From NCBI GenBank assembly GCA_937871355.1, contig CALMPX010000078.1:1-6886 (forward strand): a stretch of DNA of 6,886 bases, read 5' to 3'. Source of the stretch: an uncultured Bdellovibrio sp. (GTDB taxonomy: Bacteria > Bdellovibrionota > Bdellovibrionia > Bdellovibrionales > Bdellovibrionaceae). This document shows, piece by piece, positions 1 through 5,726 of the stretch. The notes beneath the pieces were generated by a model. It saw only the letters and a list, made by a program, of their open reading frames with translations. It was not told the DNA's origin and ran no database searches. Numbering within the stretch: position 1 is the stretch's first letter; each line of letters begins with the position of its first letter. Position numbers and translations under genes: made by a program.

Positions 1-345
1 CCAAGCACCAATACGAGTTGATTTAACCGCAGTTTCAATTGTTCCATGACCTGATATCATAATAAAGCTGGTGTCGGGATACAAAGGAGCTGCTTTTTTT
101 AAAACCTCGATACCGTCCAGTTTAGGCATCCAAATATCAAGAAAACAAATATCCGGCTTTTCATTTTTCAATGCCTCTAAGCCGGCTTCACCATCTGTCG
201 AAGTGGTGACAAAGTATCCTTCGTCTCGTAAGCTCTCTGATAAAACCTGTCGAATAGGTCCCTCATCATCAATAATGAGGATGTGAGTTTTGTTTTTACT
301 GGCATGCAAATGATGACTGCCTGACGATGTTTTTAAAATTTCCAC
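1..345 (-). CDS. ntrX: NtrX-type response regulator, N-terminal receiver domain only (cut by window edge)
   Basis: The first 115 codons of a response regulator are visible, ending in-frame at base 1. The receiver domain shows the acidic pocket Asp26-Asp27 in IIDDE, the phosphoacceptor Asp70 in FLDIWMPKLDG, the switch residue Ser98 in MISGHGTIETAVK, and the start of the GAW(D) segment; the conserved Lys lies past the edge. The DIWMP and MISGHG..ETAV wording is typical of NtrX, a sigma-54-dependent AAA+ activator, but the AAA+ and HTH domains are outside the window, so that part is inference. The start is GTG (343-345). AAGGA at 352-356, overlapping the ntrY stop, lies 6 bases upstream. This gives about 20 residues before the receiver core; TTG codon 13 has no good ribosome site. 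It lies 9 bases after ntrY, its presumed phosphodonor. Another NtrC-family regulator paired with an NtrY-like kinase is the main alternative. Confidence 0.85.
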   Translation of the reverse strand, partial: MEILKTSSGSHHLHASKNKTHILIIDDEGPIRQVLSESLRDEGYFVTTSTDGEAGLEALKNEKPDICFLDIWMPKLDGIEVLKKAAPLYPDTSFIMISGHGTIETAVKSTRIGAW

Positions 346-354
346 AATTTGTCC

Positions 355-2565
355 TTACGTTGAAACTGGAAGTTCGATATACATTTTAGTCCCGGTCGGT
401 TCATTTGGCAAAGCTCTTATGACGCCGCTGTGGTCCTCGATGATGCTTTTAACAATCGATAATCCCAAGCCGGTACCCTTTTCTTTTGTCGAAAAATACG
501 GCTCGAAAACTTTGACGCGATCTCGCACTGGAATCCCCATGCCGTTATCTGAAATTGTGATCTTAATAATCCGATGTTCAGCTTTATATTCAGTCAAAAT
601 ACTAATTTTAGGCTCTGAGGCCTCGCTGGTGGCCATAACTGCATTATCAATTAAATTCATGAATACACGATTCATCTGAGAAGGGTCGAATTTGAAATCG
701 GGCATAGTCGAATCCAGTTTTTCTTCAAAAATAACTTGGCTATTATTATCTTTATAGATTTTGCTGGCCTTGGTTAAAACGTCGTTGAGGTTGCCGGAAA
801 TAGGTTTAAGTTGCGGCATGCGTGCAAACTGGCTAAATTCATTAACCAGATTTTTCATCTCATCAACCTGTGATACGATCATCTGAATCGATTCATCAAA
901 GGCCTTGTCCGAAATAGCCGATGAATATTTGCGATGCATGCGTTCCGCGGCTAAGCGAATTGGCGTTAAAGGATTTTTAATTTCGTGCGCAATACGACGA
1001 GCGACTTCTGACCAAGCCGCTGCACGCTGAGCATTCACGATCATGGTCATATCATCAAAGACCAGAATCCGACCAATTTCTTCTTGAAGTTCATTTTTTA
1101 AAATTGAAATATGAATAGAAAGAGGTATGGCTTCTTTGTTGATTTCAAGTTTGATTTCTTTTTCTAAACTTGAAAGATTATTTTCACGCATCAAACGCAC
1201 ATAACCTGAAAATAATTTATAATTTTCTTCACTCAATAATAATTTAACATGTTTACCTATAGAGAATGCTGAATCCGCTTGTAAAAGCTCGCTGGCGCGA
1301 CGATTCATCGTCGTTACCAATCCGAACATATCAACTGAAATAACTCCGGCGCTGACATTTGTTAGAACGATTTCAACATACTTTGTATACTGATGAAGAT
1401 TTTTTAATGTTTGTTGTAATTCTAATTCGGAAGATGAAAGCTGTGTGATCATCTGATTAAAGTGACCAATCAAACTGTTGATTTCATCACTCCCCGATTG
1501 AATCGCCACGCGCGAGTAATCTCCACCGGCGACTTTTTTAGTGGCTCGACCCAACTGAACTAACGGCACAGACAACTGTTTCGCCAAATGGAAACCAAAC
1601 CACACGGCAGCAAATAAGGTCACCAGTGACATCACGATGAGCATGATGAAATACATGGATTTCAACGGCGTCTGAATACTAAGATTACTTTCAAATTCTG
1701 AATACGATCCGATGATATCATTGAAACTGGCTTCTGATGAAAGACTCAAAACTTTTGTAACCACGATCACGCCAGAGGTGTTTTTTTGCAGAGGTACCAT
1801 AAGTCTGAGCAAGTGGGCGTCTGAGAAAACTTGCACGTAGCTACTTTGAGCTTTGAACTGAATTACTTTTTTTAAAGACTCAATATTCACACGTGGGATA
1901 AGTGTGGAAACTTTTTCCTGATCTTGAGCAATAATGCGATCTGATAAAATATCAGGATAATATTCTAAGGCATCTAATTTATAATCTTTTTGTTTTTGAG
2001 CGATCAATTCGTCTTGCTGTTGTGACGGTGTATTCTGAAGAAGATCCGCGATCTCTTGGCCATATTCAAATCCCTTACTTTTTTCTTGAGAAACAAAGGC
2101 GTCAACGACTTCTGAGGCATTCTTAAGAACACCGGCCATACGCTGTGAGAACCACTTCTCAAAACTACTATTCAAATAAAATACTGAAATAATCAAAACG
2201 AGTGCTGTCGGAATAACAGAAAAGGCAGCGAAGGCAATAGTCAATTTTGATTTTAAACTTGAACCGTAGAATTTACTTCGACGCTCTAAGAAAATTTTAA
2301 CGACATTACGAAATATAAGAAATAATAAGAAGAGAACGAGAACAAGATTAAAGTTAACCAGTGCAATAAAATAAATAACATAAGGTGCTGGTAAACTTTG
2401 TCCTGAACGAAAAACATAAACTTCTAAACTGACCAAAATAACCAGCAACAACGAGATTGAAAAAATAAGGAACATTTCACGCTTGCGCTTACGGACTTCA
2501 ACCTGAGGCTTTACGCTCAGTTCGAAATTTTGATCTGGTGCTATTTCATTCTCGTCTTTTGACAT
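355..2565 (-). CDS. ntrY: NtrY-family membrane sensor histidine kinase
   Basis: 736-residue sensor kinase that should autophosphorylate and pass phosphate to the adjacent NtrX-like regulator. Order seen: three N-terminal hydrophobic helices (about 31-52, 61-88, 107-131), a probable periplasmic sensor region (132-303), a fourth helix (304-326), HAMP (about 327-380), a PAS-like region (about 388-505), and HisKA with phosphoacceptor His527 in AHEIKNPLTPI. The ATPase follows: N-box Asn637/Asn641 in MNLIDNA, G1 Asp673 in DNGMGIP, F-box 687-691, G2 697-701 in KGTGLGL. The three-helix N-terminus followed by ..EKWFSQR is characteristic of NtrY rather than NtrB. All catalytic boxes are intact. The family is linked to nitrogen, redox or oxygen and envelope responses; the ligand here is unknown. 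The ATG follows the ribH stop by 3 bases with AAGGA touching the start codon, suggesting translation coupled to ribH. Confidence 0.93.
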   Translation of the reverse strand: MSKDENEIAPDQNFELSVKPQVEVRKRKREMFLIFSISLLLVILVSLEVYVFRSGQSLPAPYVIYFIALVNFNLVLVLFLLFLIFRNVVKIFLERRSKFYGSSLKSKLTIAFAAFSVIPTALVLIISVFYLNSSFEKWFSQRMAGVLKNASEVVDAFVSQEKSKGFEYGQEIADLLQNTPSQQQDELIAQKQKDYKLDALEYYPDILSDRIIAQDQEKVSTLIPRVNIESLKKVIQFKAQSSYVQVFSDAHLLRLMVPLQKNTSGVIVVTKVLSLSSEASFNDIIGSYSEFESNLSIQTPLKSMYFIMLIVMSLVTLFAAVWFGFHLAKQLSVPLVQLGRATKKVAGGDYSRVAIQSGSDEINSLIGHFNQMITQLSSSELELQQTLKNLHQYTKYVEIVLTNVSAGVISVDMFGLVTTMNRRASELLQADSAFSIGKHVKLLLSEENYKLFSGYVRLMRENNLSSLEKEIKLEINKEAIPLSIHISILKNELQEEIGRILVFDDMTMIVNAQRAAAWSEVARRIAHEIKNPLTPIRLAAERMHRKYSSAISDKAFDESIQMIVSQVDEMKNLVNEFSQFARMPQLKPISGNLNDVLTKASKIYKDNNSQVIFEEKLDSTMPDFKFDPSQMNRVFMNLIDNAVMATSEASEPKISILTEYKAEHRIIKITISDNGMGIPVRDRVKVFEPYFSTKEKGTGLGLSIVKSIIEDHSGVIRALPNEPTGTKMYIELPVST

Positions 2566-2571
2566 TCCTTA
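2566..2571 (-). promoter_or_regulatory. Ribosome-binding site of ntrY with no spacer
   Basis: Read on the minus strand the junction is TAAGGAATG: the ribH stop TAA, then GGA, then the ntrY ATG. The only Shine-Dalgarno-like run (AAGGA) abuts the start codon, shorter than the usual 5-9 base spacing. No in-frame alternative start further upstream is possible without entering ribH. This suggests ntrY depends on ribosomes finishing ribH. Confidence 0.5.
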
Positions 2572-3045
2572 TTTTTTCTTGATTTCCGACAGAAGTCCAA
2601 TCATCTCGACGACAACTTGCGCAGCTTCAGTCCCCTTATGGCCATGAAGCCCTCCGACACGTTCAATGGCTTGCTCTTCATTTTCAACCGTCAACACACC
2701 GAAACCAACTGGTTTTTTATAATCCAGCATAAGTCTTGAGCAGTTTCTTTCGACCGAACGACAAACTTCTTCGTAATGAGTGGTTTCGCCGCGAATGACC
2801 GCACCTAAAACCACGACACCGTCAACTTTTTGATATTCAAACAAAGCCTGAGCGGCCAAAGCAATTTCCACAGCCCCTGGAACACGAACAGCAAAAACAT
2901 CAGCGTCGATTTCATCTAAAAAACTCAGTGCACCTTCTTCTAGTTTTTCGGTGATTTCAAAGTTAAATCGAGCGGTCACGACGCCGATTTTCATTTTTGG
3001 CGGACGACGAGACGAAGTTTTTTGGGCTGTTTTAGTTTTTTTCAT
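2569..3045 (-). CDS. ribH: 6,7-dimethyl-8-ribityllumazine synthase (riboflavin synthase beta chain)
   Basis: 158-residue cytosolic enzyme that condenses 5-amino-6-ribitylamino-uracil with 3,4-dihydroxy-2-butanone 4-phosphate to lumazine. The family normally forms pentamers or 60-mer shells. Motifs visible: ARFNFEI (25-31) with the substrate-stacking aromatic Phe28, VPGAVEIA (55-62), VVLGAVIRGETTHYEEV (78-94) with the general acid/base His90, GFGVLTVEN (114-122), and ERVGGLHGHKGTEAA (128-142) with the phosphate-binding Arg129. Length is normal apart from a basic, Lys/Arg-rich lead of about 17 residues before the MKIGVV core; Met18 is an internal alternative start. The upstream ATG is preferred because it overlaps the ribB stop by four bases (ATGA), the usual coupled arrangement. 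Sits between ribB and ntrY, where nusB is often found in other bacteria. Confidence 0.97.
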   Translation of the reverse strand: MKKTKTAQKTSSRRPPKMKIGVVTARFNFEITEKLEEGALSFLDEIDADVFAVRVPGAVEIALAAQALFEYQKVDGVVVLGAVIRGETTHYEEVCRSVERNCSRLMLDYKKPVGFGVLTVENEEQAIERVGGLHGHKGTEAAQVVVEMIGLLSEIKKK

Positions 3046-3665
3046 ATAGAGTGCTGCTTTCTGTATTCAATGAGATTTTGAATCGTTCCTATTTTAATTT
3101 GATGAAGGTGAGAAAATCGAATGAGATCTTTCACGCGAGCCATAGTTCCATCGATGTTAATCACTTCACAAATGACGGCCGCCGGGTTGAGATGACTCAG
3201 TTTAGCCAGATCCACGGCCGCTTCGGTATGTCCCGCGCGACCAATAACGCCGTTGTCGTTCGCTTTTAAAGGAAAAATGTGCCCCGGACAAACGACACTT
3301 GAGGGTTTTGCATCTTTTTGAATAGCCACGTAAATGGTATGAGCACGATCAGCTGCAGAAATTCCCGTCGTGACCCCGGAGCTAGCTTCGATACTGTAAG
3401 TAAATGCAGTTTCCATTTGAGAAGTGCTGTGATCACGAGAAATCATCATGGGTAATTTCAATTGATTAATTTGCTGTGAGGTCATAGCTAAACAAATGAG
3501 GCCACGTCCATGTGTGGCCATAAAATTAATATGCTCTGGACGACTAAATTGTGCAGCGATAATGAGATCTCCTTCATTTTCTCGATCTTCATCATCAATA
3601 AGAATAACAAATTTTCCTTGACTGAAATCTTTTAAAATTTCTTCGGTTGAAAAAAAATCGCTCAT
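3042..3665 (-). CDS. ribB: 3,4-dihydroxy-2-butanone 4-phosphate synthase, monofunctional RibB
   Basis: 207-residue enzyme converting ribulose 5-phosphate to 3,4-dihydroxy-2-butanone 4-phosphate plus formate, a Mg-dependent cytosolic step feeding RibH. The diagnostic acidic loop DDEDRENEGD is at 24-33, followed by MATHGRGLICLAM (49-61), SSGVTTGISAADRAHT (95-110), PGHIFPL (127-133) with metal-ligand-type His129, and the active-site stretch GRAGHTEAAVD (142-152) containing His146 and Glu148. The chain ends at LIEYRKQHSI, where fused RibBA proteins continue into GTP cyclohydrolase II. That domain is absent with no sign of a broken remnant, since ribH begins at once. Start ATG shares one base with the ribE stop (TAATG) and has AAAGG upstream at normal spacing. 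A separate ribA must exist elsewhere if the cell makes riboflavin. Confidence 0.97.
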   Translation of the reverse strand: MSDFFSTEEILKDFSQGKFVILIDDEDRENEGDLIIAAQFSRPEHINFMATHGRGLICLAMTSQQINQLKLPMMISRDHSTSQMETAFTYSIEASSGVTTGISAADRAHTIYVAIQKDAKPSSVVCPGHIFPLKANDNGVIGRAGHTEAAVDLAKLSHLNPAAVICEVINIDGTMARVKDLIRFSHLHQIKIGTIQNLIEYRKQHSI

Positions 3666-4267
3666 TATTTTACCTTTAATTGAAAATAGGCTTTAGCTAA
3701 ATAATCTGATTCAACATTCATGTATGATCCCACGGGAATCTTTGCGAGATTCGTCATCGTTATCGTTTCGGGAATTAAACAAACTGCCACAAGATCATCT
3801 TGAACGTCGTTCACCGTTAAGCTGACCCCATTCAAACAGATTGAGCCTTTTTTCCTGAAAAATTTTTTAATGTCTGTGGAAATTTGAATAATAATCTGCC
3901 AACATTCACCATCTTGATAGGATCCAGTTACTTTCCCCAAACCATCAACATGACCTGTGACTAAATGACCATGAATGCGATCACCCAACTTCATCGAGCG
4001 TTCTAAATTTAACGGGTATTGATTCCATTGAGAAAACGAATCGCCCAGAACCGAAAGAGTTTCAGCACCAAGACAAAATTGAATATGATCTTGATTGTAG
4101 TCTTCAATCGTCAAACAAACACCATTCGTACAAATGCTGTCGCCCTTTTTAAGATCATCAAATGAGACGGGTTTATTAACAAAAATGCGAATAGTTTTAC
4201 TATTCGCATTTTCTTCTGATTGGGTGCTTAGAATTTGAGTTTGAGCTTCGACTATTCCAGAAAACAT
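3665..4267 (-). CDS. ribE: Riboflavin synthase, alpha chain
   Basis: 200-residue enzyme that dismutates two 6,7-dimethyl-8-ribityllumazine molecules to riboflavin plus the pyrimidine precursor; the family works as a trimer. Two tandem lumazine-binding barrels are visible. The first runs from MFSGIVEA through DSICTNGVCLTIEDY (43-57) and NLERSMKLGDRIHGHLVTGH (87-106). The second holds HVDGLGKV (106-113), KGSICLNGVSLTVNDV (140-155) and NVESDYLAK (184-192). Length is typical. The ATG at 4267 is chosen because the family almost always begins MF(S/T)GIVE. A TTG three codons upstream (4276) would add MKG and is the only other option, since an in-frame TAA lies just before it. The AAGGG run at 4269-4273 is only one base from the ATG, so initiation may be weak or coupled. 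First gene of the tight rib-ntr string. Confidence 0.96.
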   Translation of the reverse strand: MFSGIVEAQTQILSTQSEENANSKTIRIFVNKPVSFDDLKKGDSICTNGVCLTIEDYNQDHIQFCLGAETLSVLGDSFSQWNQYPLNLERSMKLGDRIHGHLVTGHVDGLGKVTGSYQDGECWQIIIQISTDIKKFFRKKGSICLNGVSLTVNDVQDDLVAVCLIPETITMTNLAKIPVGSYMNVESDYLAKAYFQLKVK

Positions 4268-4326
4268 GCCCTTCAATTAACACACGTTTTCCCAAAGAAG
4301 TACTAAAAACTGAAAGCCCCGGTTAG

Positions 4327-4355
4327 ATTATAAACCCTTATCTTTTAAGTATTTA
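4327..4355 (-). promoter_or_regulatory. Candidate promoter for the rib-ntr operon
   Basis: On the minus strand a perfect TATAAT (-10) occupies 4327-4332, overlapping the TAA stop of the peptidase gene. At 17-18 bases upstream is a weak -35-like run, TAAATA or TTAAAT (about 4350-4356, 3 of 6 matches to TTGACA). A start near 4320 would give a leader of about 50 bases to the ribE ATG. The -10 sits inside a short imperfect dyad (GGTT...AACC). In an AT-rich genome such matches occur by chance, so this is a candidate only. No terminator is visible in the gap, so read-through from the peptidase gene is also possible. Confidence 0.35.
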
Positions 4356-5500
4356 ATGTGAGCGAAAACGAGATTTTCGATAGGACCCGACATAGCTTCA
4401 GCTACGCCCATTCCTTTTAAATGATCTCCGATAACCGAGAAAACGATCGTGCCTTTAGAAGTCTCAGCAAAACCCGCTAAAGCTTTAGTCGCACCTAAAG
4501 TACCTGTTTTAGCGTAAATTTTAGCTAACGTTCTTCCCGATTTAAAGCGAGCAGCTAATGTTCCTGATCCACCTGGAGTTGGTAGTAATAATTTATATTT
4601 AGCGTATTTTTCTTTATTTGCTAAAATCTTTTCTAATAATGCGGTCTCTAAACGAGGAGTGACTTTGTTTTCTTGCAATTCAGTATCTTTGCCAGAGGAC
4701 TGTAATCCACTGCCGTTAACGGAGTGAAACTTTGAGCTGTCTTCTAAGCTCGAATAAACAGACTTCATAATCGCGCAACCTTTTAGAATTGTCGCATCAA
4801 TGATTTGGCTCTTACGCTCAGTTGAATCATACATTGAATATCCTAATAAACCTGGAGTCTTCAAATAACTATCAGCTGGGATAACGAAATTTGTGTACTG
4901 ACTTGATTTAGCCGCGGATCTTAATGCAGAATCGGCCATACCGTTACGACTGTGTTGTAACAATTCTTTCATACTACCAAGATTGTATGTACCTAAATCA
5001 AAAGCTAAATTAGTCGAAAATAATTTCATCGTCGAAGCCGGACGAACTGGCGTATTCATTTTTCTAGCTGTTAAAACTTTTCGTGATCCGTCTTTACCGA
5101 TGTAAACAAAGTGAAAACCCCAGTCACCATAACCGGCAACTTGCTTATCTGAATATGTTTGCAATTCATCCACATTTGAAACGGAACCAATGTCTTTAAA
5201 GTCTTTATCATTAGCCAAAGCCTCATCAGCAATAGTTTCAAATTCACGCTCTGCTGCTGGCTTGACGAAAGCCGTCTCACCACCTGATTCAATTAAATCG
5301 ACATAGGTATTATATTGATATTCATATTGATCTTGAGACAACTCACCTGATTTAAGCTTCGCTACGAGCTCACCTGACTCAACCATCATTTGTAACTTAT
5401 CTAAATCAAGAGGCCCGGTGTTTGCTTGGGCAAATGCGCCGACCACATAAGATTGAGTCATTAAGCAAATCACTAAGAATTTCAAAATTGTGTTTTTCAT
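4328..5500 (-). CDS. Exported S13-family (PBP4/DacB-type) D-alanyl-D-alanine carboxypeptidase/endopeptidase, compact form
   Basis: 390-residue serine D,D-peptidase predicted to trim or cut peptidoglycan peptides in the periplasm. A signal peptide (1-24, ending AFA|QA) has no lipobox. Active-site motifs: SxxK as Ser156-Thr-Met-Lys159 in RPASTMKLFST, SxN as Ser184-Arg-Asn186 in LQHSRNGMADSAL, and KTG as Lys331-Thr-Gly333 in YAKTGTLGATKALAGF. The S13-type NGSGL loop is at about 262-266. Only about 25 residues separate SxxK from SxN, whereas E. coli PBP4 has about 240 with inserted domains II and III; those are missing. Residues about 25-120 form an acidic, polar lead not seen in PBP4. The start is ATG at 5500, preceded by GGAGA at 5509-5513 with an 8-base spacer; an in-frame TTG at 5515 overlaps that site and is rejected. 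PBP4-like enzymes without domain III are known from Bdellovibrio, where some remodel prey wall. A role in predation or in self-wall turnover cannot be told apart here. Confidence 0.88.
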   Translation of the reverse strand: MKNTILKFLVICLMTQSYVVGAFAQANTGPLDLDKLQMMVESGELVAKLKSGELSQDQYEYQYNTYVDLIESGGETAFVKPAAEREFETIADEALANDKDFKDIGSVSNVDELQTYSDKQVAGYGDWGFHFVYIGKDGSRKVLTARKMNTPVRPASTMKLFSTNLAFDLGTYNLGSMKELLQHSRNGMADSALRSAAKSSQYTNFVIPADSYLKTPGLLGYSMYDSTERKSQIIDATILKGCAIMKSVYSSLEDSSKFHSVNGSGLQSSGKDTELQENKVTPRLETALLEKILANKEKYAKYKLLLPTPGGSGTLAARFKSGRTLAKIYAKTGTLGATKALAGFAETSKGTIVFSVIGDHLKGMGVAEAMSGPIENLVFAHIKYLKDKGL

Positions 5501-5523
5501 AACCAGCGTCTCCAAATCGTTTT

Positions 5524-5558
5524 AAGCTTGTGGGATACATTTCCCTTTATTCAAGCTT
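5524..5558 (-). repeat. Nested inverted repeats in the leader of the S13 peptidase gene
   Basis: A perfect 7-base inverted repeat, AAGCTTG (5524-5530) and CAAGCTT (5552-5558), encloses a second dyad, GGGA (5532-5535) and TCCC (5542-5545), with a 6-base inner loop. On the transcript it would form a two-tier hairpin ending about 10 bases before the GGAGA ribosome site. There is no U-run after it, so it is not a simple terminator. It could be an operator or an mRNA structure. Confidence 0.45.
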
Positions 5559-5617
5559 TGTCTCAAAAAGGTAATTGCGAGAACTATTCCTCGTTTAAAT
5601 CCAATATACACATTTTG

Positions 5618-5637
5618 AGTCGATCTCTCTGTCGACT
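5618..5637. repeat. Short perfect inverted repeat, possible operator
   Basis: AGTCGA (5618-5623) and TCGACT (5632-5637) are perfect reverse complements separated by the 8-base pyrimidine-rich loop tctctctg. It lies between the terminator of the upstream gene and the peptidase start, a few bases upstream of a TATATT-like run (minus strand, 5603-5608), where a transcription factor site could sit. No matching -35 was found at proper spacing, so the promoter itself is not called. Confidence 0.3.
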
Positions 5638-5656
5638 TGTTTTACACCGAGACAAG

Positions 5657-5694
5657 AAAAGGCCGTCACTGAAATTAATCAGGACGGCCTTTTT
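5657..5694 (-). terminator. Intrinsic terminator, nearly symmetric
   Basis: An 11-bp perfect stem, AAAAGGCCGTC (5657-5667) with GACGGCCTTTT (5683-5693), continues after a single bulged A into CTGA/TCAG (5669-5672 and 5679-5682) around the loop AATTAA. On the minus strand it ends in TTTTCTTGT, so it should stop transcription 33 bases after the CsgG/FlgT-like gene. The plus-strand side ends in TTTTTA, so it could work both ways, although no plus-strand gene is seen here. Confidence 0.9.
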
Positions 5695-5726
5695 AAATAC
5701 TTAATTTTTAATTTCGGCTATAGGGC

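Noticed and set aside
71..679. Open plus-strand frames at 71-286 and 419-679
   Set aside because: They lie opposite ntrX and ntrY, whose conserved motifs explain the sequence; the translations have no recognisable domain.
3051..3269. Open plus-strand frame opposite ribB
   Set aside because: It mirrors the conserved ribB coding sequence and has no family features.
4265..4276. TTG start for ribE giving three more residues
   Set aside because: The family begins MF(S/T)GIVE at the ATG; the TTG lacks a better ribosome site.
5071..5292. Second minus-strand frame inside the S13 peptidase gene
   Set aside because: Fully inside a well-supported gene in another frame, with low-complexity translation.
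5501..5515. TTG start for the S13 peptidase
   Set aside because: It overlaps the GGAGA ribosome site that serves the ATG at 5500, and the ATG gives a clean signal peptide.
5584..5613. Nine-codon minus-strand ORF (ATG...TAG) upstream of the peptidase as a possible leader peptide
   Set aside because: No Shine-Dalgarno before it and no attenuator structure directly linked to it.
5501..5726. FMN riboswitch or small RNA in the 226-base gap
   Set aside because: No RFN conserved blocks; the gap is explained by a terminator, two dyads and the peptidase leader.
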